A DNA stretch of 64,000 bases from Owenia fusiformis (Eukaryota > Annelida > Polychaeta > Sabellida > Oweniidae), in contig CAIIXF020000011.1 in assembly GCA_903813345.2 (NCBI GenBank), forward strand, positions 12,186,842 through 12,250,841, read 5' to 3'. Every line of letters begins with the position of its first letter. Within the stretch, counting starts at the first letter, position 1. Of this stretch, positions 47,510-64,000 are shown one piece after another. The position numbers were made by a program, and so were the translations under genes. The notes beneath the pieces were generated by a model that worked only from the letters and a program-made list of their open reading frames with translations, was not told where the DNA came from and did no database searches.

Positions 47510-48106
47510 TGGGAAGTTCTGGGTTTATGAAAAACACCGACCAGTCACTCTCCATAGTTGGGTACACATGGTTGGTGGTTGGCTGTCGGTCTTTTACACA
47601 AAACATGTACATAAAGATGCAAAATTAGAATAAAGTAAAACTTAAACTGGGAATCCAATGACTATATTACATTACCTTTACAAGGTCGTGATCTGTGATT
47701 AAAAAATGTATTTAATCATTACAAATCACAATGAAAAACGTAGTTCATCGTCGTGGTGCCGTAATGCTGTGATTTGTTTGCTTGTCTTTTGTTGAAAGGA
47801 ACAAAATCGTTAAAAACGTTACCTTCGATTGACATTCAAAATCGAATAATTTATTTTTAAGGCTACAAAGATGGTCGGTCTCTTACATGATACATGTATG
47901 GTTGGTCTTTAACACATTTTCTTCAAACCCTGTTTTGAGGCTACCAGTGGAAAACACCGACTGGTCGGTGGTTGGTAGAGTCGGTCTTTTTCGTAAACAC
48001 AGAAGTTCTCCTAGTCTATATCCAACAGACTGAATATCCTGAGAATCCAGTCTGAATATTTTCATTCCAAATTTCAAAAAATTTCAGACGAGAGGATATA
48101 GTCTAG
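47510..48106. repeat. Inverted-repeat element with terminal hairpin
   Basis: AAGTTCTGGGTTTATGAAAA plus ACACCGACC at the left is mirrored by GGTCTTTTTCGTAAACACAG plus AAGTTCT at 47985-48007. A second hairpin, CTAGTCTATATCC/GGATATAGTCTAG, occupies 48011-48106. Repeats of GGTCGGTGGTTGG lie inside. Probably a decayed DNA transposon. Confidence 0.5.
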
Positions 48107-48718
48107 AAGTTCTCCATGACAGATACAGATTACAGTCCAATGTAAGGGCTGGGGGTGCTTCTGTTCACTGTGTACAGAATCTAAAACACCAGGTTACTCG
48201 AGTCTCTAGCCAATTTACTTGGCTAGAACTCATGGCATATGGACCACCTTGGACTAAATGAAAAAGCTTATTCTGGCCATAGGCCAAGGGAAAAGTAAAA
48301 GTAAGCTTCTCTTTATCATGGGCTTTCAATTAGAAGGGTATGCAACTCTGTGTAATAACATGAGACCTTCAAAATGAGCAACCCATGCTTCCCTTTTATG
48401 GTAATATTTCAGATAATCAGATAAATGTATATGTTTTAGTATTATTTTGAATAAAAATCAATTTTCAATATGATTTAGGCATAAAATATATTCAATATCA
48501 TGTAAAAGTAAACAAAAAAGACCAATAAGAATAAGAGGTATCAAGATGTTCTCTTCGAGTATTGCATTGTGGGAAATTATTCAAGAACACATTCCAATAC
48601 AAACATAATTTGTGGGAGAATGTTCACTTTCTGTATTGTCATAATTATGATAATTTTCTTTTTTAATCAAGTATCAACATGTACCTGTACGAGATAATCA
48701 TGTTTTTATTTTTATCCT

Positions 48719-49052
48719 GTCGAACGAAGTTCGGAGGGATAAAGGGAACGCCTCCGTCCGTCTATCTGTCCGTCCGTCCGTCCGGGCAATAACTCAAATA
48801 CTGTTCGCACGATTTTACTATAACTCGAAAAGTAGTGGAGCGATTTTGTTCATATTTGGTATGTGAATACTATAAGCATGGCACACTGTCTAAAGACACT
48901 TTTGGTAGAAGGTGGCCAGTTTTCAAAATGGCCGCCATTTTAACGTATTTTACTTTAACTGGAAAAGTAGTTGAGCGATTTTGTTCATATTTGGTATGTG
49001 AATACTATAGGCATGGCACACTGTCTAATGACACTTTTGGTAGAAGGTGGCC
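48719..49052 (+). repeat. GTCCGTCCGTCC-type dispersed repeat with internal duplication
   Basis: Begins CGAACGAAGTTCGGAGGGAT, then a (GTCC)n run (48754-48785) and a pair of near-identical units of about 95 bases (48825-48920 and 48958-49052: AAAAGTAGTGGAGCGATTTT ... ACACTTTTGGTAGAAGGTGG). This type of repeat is common in marine invertebrate genomes. Its open frame is not a gene. Confidence 0.7.
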
Positions 49053-49584
49053 AAAGAAAAGTAGTACCTTTAAGATTCCAACATTTTGTTACCTGAAATG
49101 AATGGACCATTCGGTGATTGGTGTAGATGTAATCTAGTGAAGTACCAGTGAAAATCATCTCAAATGTGTATTGTAATCATCTGAACAGATTTACAGTGGG
49201 GTACCAGTGAAAATCACAACATCAGTTTGTCATGCTTCATGAGCTTATTTTTATATGGTTTAGGGTCACTCTCACAATTTTTTATTTGCCCCAGGTCCCT
49301 TAATTTGGGTTTCTATGGCAACCATTTCTAAATAAATATTTCTGTTATACTTTTTTTTGCTGGGTTGATAAGTTAGTCTGCGTAAACATTTGAATATATG
49401 ATCACCCCTCATATGGTGATGTTTTCGGAGGTTGATTTTAATTCATTTAAAAAATATTCTGTTTTTTGGGAATTGTCAGTGACATTATCCCAGAGCATCT
49501 TGTCATTGTTTTTTCCATAAAAGACTCCACCCATGCATACATGCATGTTAACTTTATAACTTCAGATTGACACATTAATCAGAT

Positions 49585-57747
<8,163 letters not shown>

Positions 57748-58605
57748 GTAAGTTTGGTTTATTTAAAGTGAATAGTATAATGAATGAGTCATTTTTGACC
57801 CAAATGAAAATCCCACTAACATGCTTTACAGAGGTTGGCTAACTATTACATGTACCATTCTGAACTCCTTGATTCTTTGTATATGTGTTTGTGACATGAA
57901 GTTGGAAATATTGTGACTAGCAATTATTCTTGAGGTAGAATATTAAAATAAAAATATAGCAGTTTTATTTTGATTTTAACACTCGTTCAACAAAAAATGC
58001 CATGAAAAAATGCAGCAATAAATTGCAGACTTTTTTGCAGAATTTCGCATTTTGGCTTGTATTCCAAAATTTTGATTTTTTTCATAATAGAACATAGATT
58101 ATTAAGCCTTTTGAAATTCATATTTGAAAAGGTGAAATGTAATCAATTACCAGATTACATTCATATTGTGCACATTTGTGTTTTATTCTAGCCAGAATTC
58201 GTAACTGATAAACTGATCTCAATTCATAGCGAACACTTAATTTGTGAACACTTAAATTGTGAACACTTATATTGTGAACACTTATCAGTCAGTAAACAAT
58301 GAGTAAGTAATGGAGATATTTTGAAAATATTGAAATTGAAATATTGAAAACAATTATATAATCTTATAATTATCAATGATCATGTTTGATGTGCCTCGAC
58401 CAACCTTATTTTGATCCAACTTAGTTTGCCATTTTAAAATTGGACATTGAATTTTAACCTCTTAATTTCATCATCACATTCATCTGAGGCATTGTAAATA
58501 ATATGAATGTAATTTTGTGTTGATTACATTGTGTTGATTACTTTTTCTTTTTCCCTTTCTATTTTGAAGAGCTCCTCTCTGGCCATGCTTGATCAATTTT
58601 AAGGT
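57748..58605. other. DHX33 intron, no exon found
   Basis: AT-rich. A four-copy tandem repeat of about 15 bases (GTGAACACTTAAATT, 58229-58285) is the only structure. Confidence 0.45.
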
Positions 58606-58737
58606 AGTCATTTAGGTAACTGGTCAACTCGTACCCAAGACAACTCGTACCCAAGTCAAGTCGTACCCAAGACAACTCGTACCCAAGACAACTCGTACCC
58701 AAGACAACTCATACCCAAGACAACTTGTACCCAAGTA

Positions 58738-59382
58738 CAGGGTGTCCCGAAAGTATGGCCCCCCCCTAGGCAGACATATACCAGTGTCGTCATAGTATGT
58801 GTCATATATCATTTTAAAGCTTATTCAAAGTTACATTGATTCACCAAGTATCATGGTTCAACTCTCAAATGTGAAAAAATTACAGACATTTCAAAATTTA
58901 GTGTTTGGTCAAAATTAAGTTCAATTTTACACCAAATCACTAGTCAATGTGTCCTTACGGGCCATCTTAACAGCAGCAATTTTTTTTGAGTCGGATGGAT
59001 ATTGAGTTGGAAAAAGAGAATGGTGAGGGTAGAAATTCTAAGGAAACTCTTCTAAAGTGCCTTAACAGGTTTTAAGAGGGTTATAAAATTCCACACCCCT
59101 ATTTGAAGGGCTTTTAAGGTCATATCTGAAAATAATTGCTGCTGTTAACTTGGCCAAGGGGGGACTCATTGACTAGTAATGTGGTGTAAAATTGAACTTT
59201 ATTTTGACAAAACACTAACTTTTAAAATGACTGTAACTTTTTCCCATTTGGGAGTTAAACCATGATACTTGGCAAATCAATGTAACTTTGGATAAACTTT
59301 AAAATGATATATGACACATACTATGAGGACACTGGAATATGTCTGCCTAGGGGGGGGGGGCCCATACTTTCGGGACACCCTG
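58738..59382. mobile_element. TA-flanked palindromic MITE, CAGGGTGTCCCG type
   Basis: The ends CAGGGTGTCCCGAAAGTATG are mirrored by CATACTTTCGGGACACCCTG. The arms extend for over 200 bases each (for example GCAGACATATACCAGTGTCG with its complement). Flanked by TA on both sides (58736-58737 and 59383-59384). Mariner-like, non-coding. Confidence 0.88.
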
Positions 59383-59427
59383 TATATGTTTTGTTTTGAA
59401 TCAAGTGTTGGGCTGGAAATGGGTATA

Positions 59428-60528
59428 CAGGGTGGTCCAAAAAAAATTGGAACATTTGTTACTTGAACACAACACCTTTATTTTTCCTCTAAAATGCACC
59501 AAAATTTCACTGAGCATAGTTCAGTCACTTATCTCTCTGATGTAAAGATTATAGGTGCAAACCACAAAGTTAATGCGTTTAACTAGTCAATGTTTGATAT
59601 GACCCCCTTTTCTTAAATATACACTTGTCAGTTTCGCAGCTACTTTTTCAAGTATTCTTTATTTCAAAGCTTTAATGAACATGTTGATTGCTATACAGCA
59701 TAAAATCATATTTAGTTGACATGAGGTATTAACATCTATGGTTTACTGGAAAACTATTGTGCTATTGTCAACTTAAGAATGGCCCTAAATCATTATTTTT
59801 ATTTAAGAGTAGGAAAGAAATAACATGTCAGAGGTGAGTGATTGCATAACCCATACAGCTGCTAAACTGAAAAATCATTGTTTCCACTTTTCAGTAGAGG
59901 GGAAACTGACTAGTTATTTACAAGGCATTTATTAAAGACCACCTCTAAGCACACACAATATAATATATCATTTGTGTTCTGGGAAACTCCTTTATGATAT
60001 TGATATACATATATTGATACATTCAATGAATATTATTCATATTAGAAAAAGAAAGGGGAAGGGGTTCATTTGCCAGTTCAAACAGACTGCCCTGGCCTCT
60101 TTCTGGAGAATATTCAATCAGTAATATATCCAACAATAGCCATCAAAATATGCTTGATACCCATCAATTTAGGTAAGAAAATGTTGAATATGTTCATATA
60201 TTTGATCTTCCAAGGCAAACATAGCCTATAAGTAGTTTGTTCAAGCTGAATTTTTAATCAGGATGCCTTGGACAAAATCAAACGAACAGCAAAGTGAATG
60301 AATCATTTCAAAACTGAGTCCCAGGCTTCAACTTGTAATTCAGGAGAAAGGGGGTCATATCAAAAATTCTTTAGTTTAATGCATTAACTTTATTGTTTGC
60401 ACCTATAAACTTTACATCAGATGAAAAAGTGATTGAACATACTCAGTGAAATTTTGGTGCATTTTAGACAAAAAATAATGATTTTGAGTTCAATTATCAA
60501 ATGTTCCAATTTTTTTGGGACCACCCTG
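59428..60528. mobile_element. TA-flanked MITE, CAGGGTGGTCC type, 1.1 kb
   Basis: CAGGGTGGTCCAAAAAAAAT and TTTTTTTGGGACCACCCTG form the ends, with TA duplicated outside. Inverted similarity continues inward for about 200 bases (TTTGCACCTATAAACTTTAC against its complement, and the GGGGGTCATATCAAA motif). No open frame. Confidence 0.85.
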
Positions 60529-61399
60529 TAGATATACATATTATAATGGTTACATACAGTTCAGAATAGTTTGAAGTATGTAGAAGAGTTTTTGGAAGAA
60601 ATCGATTGAAATTTGTGACCAAATATATTGGTCACAGATTCAGATGTTCAAGGGAAGAGATTTATGTTTATTCCACATATTCATAATCATTGTTCACAAT
60701 ATTAGTGGTATTTTTGTATGTTTATGAGTGTTTGGAACAAGTATCAGATCTAATTCATCTTGAAATATGGTATTATCAAAAATATAAAGATTTTCAAAAC
60801 TTGCGCCTATTTCTTATTAAACAGATAATCTATTTAGGATTTCATATTATCAGATTAAAGAATGATAATTCTAAGAAGTCACCTTCATAAAATTAAGCAA
60901 TAAAAATATTCTAAATAATATGAATATCAAATATTATTTTGATACTTATTCATTCATGATATAATACACTTTGCATGCATGTGTTCAAATATAATCCAAT
61001 TAAGTTCAAAATGGAAAAGAAATTAACAGATTAAAGTTCCCTTATTAATTTTCTCTGAATGCACTAAGCTAAATTAATTGTTTGATTCATTTGTTGAAAA
61101 GTTACTGTTGTAATTATATTCATTTATATATATGTATTACAAAAAAAGTTTAGAACAAGCCCTTCAAAGCACTTCAAAGGTAATCCAAGTTAAAACAAAA
61201 TGCTTTGCTTAATCCATTGAGAAAAAATGTCTTCAGAAAAAATATTGAGGCACATTATAACATTAAACATTTTGACACTGACTCAATTTGTTTTCTTATA
61301 TGCACCCATAATACAGAAAATAAACGTGGGTACGAGTTGTCTTGGGTACCAGTTGACTTGGGTACAAGTTGTCTTGGGTACGAGTTGACTAGGAAGCGT

Positions 61400-62200
61400 C
61401 ATTTAGCTGTAAAGTAGTATAACAAATTATAACATATCAGGATCTTTTGGGAGTTAAAATGTATTGTTCGTCACCTATTATAGATCTAATTCTACCTTTT
61501 ATGTATGATATAATTCACTGTGTATCTTATTTTGACATTAATTATGCGCCATTCAGAGATTTGCGTGAGACCCCCTCCTACGTGGAGAGGGTTAAGAATT
61601 TGACTCGCAGTCTTGTCTCGGGGTTAGGATTTTGACAGGGTCGGGAAACAGGCCTGTCACATGGAGGAACCCATGATGTTGGTTTTTGATAGATTTGTGT
61701 TATTTAATTTTTTTATTTATTTATTTAAACCTCCATGGTCACTGGTCAGCACGAGTGATACCACATGAGTTATAGTTGTTTGACCAATCAGAAAGCATCT
61801 CAAAATATTATTATATTAATCATACTCCATGGCAGTGCTCGTCTTCAACATTAACAAACTAGAAAATCAAGATTTTTTAAAGAAAGCAGATTCTGGGTCA
61901 GCGTCAGAGTGTGCAGAATATTTGACCAGATTTTTTTTGTCAAATTCCCCACCCAATATCCTCCTCATGGTGGGTCTCATGCAAATCTTTGAATAGTGTA
62001 TTACTCAGACTTCTATACAGATAGGTTTCCAGAATTCTGGTTATAATTAATGGCTCATTCAGCTAAGAAAGATTTTATGCTTCTCAAGCTCTGTAACAAC
62101 ATCTCTTTATAGTGGATGACAAATAAGTATTTCTGATTGTCGTAATAACTGTATACATATATTTTCTAATTGATTTATTCAAAAACTACATTATATGTTG
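61400..62200. other. Intron or intergenic DNA, no gene
   Basis: AT-rich. A short stretch GGTTAAGAATTTGACTCGCA...GGGGTTAGGATTTTGACAGG looks like dispersed repeat. No helicase exon was recognised. Confidence 0.4.
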
Positions 62201-62202
62201 TA

Positions 62203-62710
62203 CAGGGTGGTCAAAAATGGAAACCCTGCATTTTCCTCATATCTTTCTTATTTTAAACAATTACTCACTGATATTTCACACATTTGTACATCATTCAATT
62301 CCCTACCACCCTACAATATGTCATGACCATCAGACTGATAGTCACAATTTTACAGCACTTTGAAGAAGATGCTTCAGGTTTGGCCATCAAGCAAACTTTC
62401 ACATTATTGTCAATGACCCGAATGCATTCCTCAGCAAGTGTGGCCTGAATGACACAGATGATCTCACTTTTGAGGTTTGCAATTGTCCCGAGGTCATTCT
62501 CATACACTCTATCTCTGCCATATCCCCACAGATAGGGACATTTTGGACAAGTGCAGGTTTCCCGACAGTGCTAAAGTGGCCTCTGGGGCATGTTCTTTAA
62601 AATGCTGTAAATGAATGATGTACAATGTGTAAAATATCAGGGAGTTATTTCTTAAAATTACAAAGATACGGGGGCAATGGTATAAGTGTTTCCGTTTTTT
62701 GACCACCCTG
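62203..62710. mobile_element. MITE, CAGGGTGGTCAAAAA type
   Basis: The left end CAGGGTGGTCAAAAATGGAA is mirrored by the right end TTCCGTTTTTTGACCACCCTG, and inner arms pair (ACACATTTGTACATCATTCA with its complement). TA precedes the left end. The right flank is TT, so the duplication is damaged. Short open frames inside are not genes. Confidence 0.78.
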
Positions 62711-63027
62711 TTCATAAGCTGTTATTTGGTTTTGTTTTATGGTATTGAATTTAGTGTTTTTAGCATCTTAATAGGAAAATCCTATTAATGCTACATACGT
62801 GCCTACAGCCTAATACCAGAGATTCTGGCTATCATGTCCACAGGGCATTTATTTCACATGGGAAGCAGATGCCAAAAACAGAGTATAGAAATGAAGATAT
62901 GGTCCACATGGTACTTTGAGTAGTATACATACATGTGACCCCCAAATGAGGTTCTCTGTTCTGGATAGGGTTATCTGCCATTCCTGATTTCAGTTGTGCG
63001 TGTTAACATCCTGTGTTCTCGTAATAT

Positions 63028-63936
63028 CTATGTTGGAATAGCTGGTAGTTTGAACTCAGATTTTCCCGATTTTTGTTGCTCAAGATATTCTTTGACATGA
63101 CCTATGACTTTGTTGTCAGCACGTGAGAGATACTGGTCACGCCATCTGGTGATATACTCCAGTGCCTCTTTGGGTAGGTCTGACTCAATAGGATAAGGTG
63201 GATGCCCTTTATCATCGTTATCGTCCATGGGGATGCCGTGAAATTGGTTAAGCATACGGGTTGTTATATCACGTGCATAGTGGGACTTAAATACCTTCAT
63301 TTTCACCTCAAAGACATACCCAAGGGCTGCTGCTTGGATAGGCAAGTCAGGATCACTTCCATCATGTTTGGCTAACTCTGCTACGGTAACAGCAGGGAGG
63401 GAGTCCAAAGGGGGAAGAGCAGCTCTTTTAGCAAGGGTCTCTGCTGTAGGGGTGTAAGTTGGTCTTGCTGTAAGAGCATCTATGTATTCTTGCTTCAAGC
63501 CTGCCTGACGGGCACCTTTAAGGAGAACCCCGACATAGCGACTACTTGGAGGGACCTCTGGTTTTACAGACCCAGGTTTCGTCAAGTACACAAACCCTTT
63601 TATTACTCTCCCATCATAGCCATGGAAAGTCTCTTCTTTTTTATCATAGCCAGCTTCTGTGCGATCTAATTCTTCCATTGATTCCTTTGTTCCACAAAAC
63701 GCAACACCATGTACTTCATCAGTTTCTGAGCCACGTTCTATTCCTGCATAGGCTGGCTCAACACATTCAAATGCTCGAACGTTGAAGCTTAAACGATACC
63801 CCTTTAGGATGGCGCAGACATGATCAAGAACTTTGACATGCTTTTTGTTTTCTAAAGCTATTACATCCATGTTACTCCCAAAGCCAAATGACCATATTCC
63901 TTCTTTTGCCATGTTTCTATTATGAGTTCTCAACAT
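63028..63936 (-). CDS. Gamma-glutamylcyclotransferase-like protein
   Basis: 302 residues if started at 63936. A start at the ninth codon (63912, MAKEGIWSFGFGSNM) is as likely, since the fold begins there. FGFGSNM is the family's substrate-binding loop, and AYAGIERGSETDEVHGVAF followed by LDRTEAGYDKKEE carries the expected catalytic glutamate and the G.V.G.VY strand (GRVIKGFVYL). This places it in the GGCT/AIG2-like fold, which releases 5-oxoproline from gamma-glutamyl compounds. At about 300 residues it is much longer than human GGCT (188). The C-terminal half contains a charged helix-rich region (AKRAALPPLDSLPAVTVAEL onwards, ending KSEFKLPAIPT) seen in the longer two-part relatives. It is intronless as far as visible and more GC-rich than its surroundings. 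Exact substrate unknown. Confidence 0.82.
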   Translation of the reverse strand: MLRTHNRNMAKEGIWSFGFGSNMDVIALENKKHVKVLDHVCAILKGYRLSFNVRAFECVEPAYAGIERGSETDEVHGVAFCGTKESMEELDRTEAGYDKKEETFHGYDGRVIKGFVYLTKPGSVKPEVPPSSRYVGVLLKGARQAGLKQEYIDALTARPTYTPTAETLAKRAALPPLDSLPAVTVAELAKHDGSDPDLPIQAAALGYVFEVKMKVFKSHYARDITTRMLNQFHGIPMDDNDDKGHPPYPIESDLPKEALEYITRWRDQYLSRADNKVIGHVKEYLEQQKSGKSEFKLPAIPT

Positions 63937-64000
63937 ACAGGTAAATTGATTGAACTTCCAAAGTAATGCTGTATGCTGCTTAATTTTTCTAGTACAGTTC

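Larger units (their letters stand above)
58616..61397. mobile_element. Candidate large element bounded by inverted minisatellite arrays
   Basis: Left array 58623-58735: seven units of 16 bases (CAACTCGTACCCAAGA). Right array 61326-61390: four units in reverse orientation. Both start from the outside with GTCAACTCGTACC. The 9-base direct repeat GTCATTTAG lies outside at 58607-58615 and 61398-61406. Two mariner-like elements have inserted inside. No transposase frame. The boundaries are inference. Confidence 0.5.

Noticed and set aside
48835-49101. 88-codon open frame, plus strand
   Set aside because: Consists of the duplicated unit of a dispersed GTCC repeat.
62295-62715. Two short minus-strand open frames
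   Set aside because: Lie within the palindromic element at 62203-62710.
63546-63785. 79-codon open frame opposite the GGCT-like gene
   Set aside because: Shadow of the coding strand.

Overview
The window is nuclear DNA from an invertebrate animal. It is AT-rich, its genes are split into short exons with GT/AG introns, several genes lie inside introns of others, and it carries many small DNA transposons. The repeat style and gene set would fit a marine invertebrate such as a hemichordate or another lower deuterostome, but nothing here fixes the species.

Left two thirds (3028 to about 47100, minus strand): one large ABCB1/P-glycoprotein-type ABC transporter gene. I could join 25 coding exons in frame, giving 1125 codons: N-terminal tail, first membrane domain, a complete first ATP-binding domain, an acidic linker and the second membrane domain. 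The second ATP-binding domain is not seen, so its exons must lie left of base 1 or be lost. The gene looks built for protein diversity. It has a tandem duplicated 114-base exon coding for transmembrane helix 6, a three-fold 30-base repeat that re-creates an in-frame splice acceptor in the first external loop, tiny linker exons, and two or three alternative first exons.

Two plus-strand genes flank or sit inside it. A TMEM35B-like small membrane protein (744-1622) lies just past the last visible ABCB exon. A single-pass membrane protein with an EB/EGF-like module and two fibronectin type III domains (12122-14490) lies antisense inside an ABCB intron.

Right third, plus strand: a DHX33-type DEAH-box RNA helicase starts at 49585, with seven exons visible to 57747. 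Its third intron holds an intronless otopetrin-like proton channel gene (52539-54293) whose last 106 bases are tandemly duplicated. The far right carries a minus-strand gamma-glutamylcyclotransferase-like gene (63028-63936).

Mobile DNA is rich. It includes a 2636-base hAT-type element with an 8-base target duplication, itself split by another candidate element. There are two fold-back elements with CAC...GTG ends and 5-base target duplications, several TA-flanked mariner-like miniature elements, a Helitron/MITE-like family with at least eight copies, and a minisatellite present as two inverted arrays around 58.6-61.4 kb.
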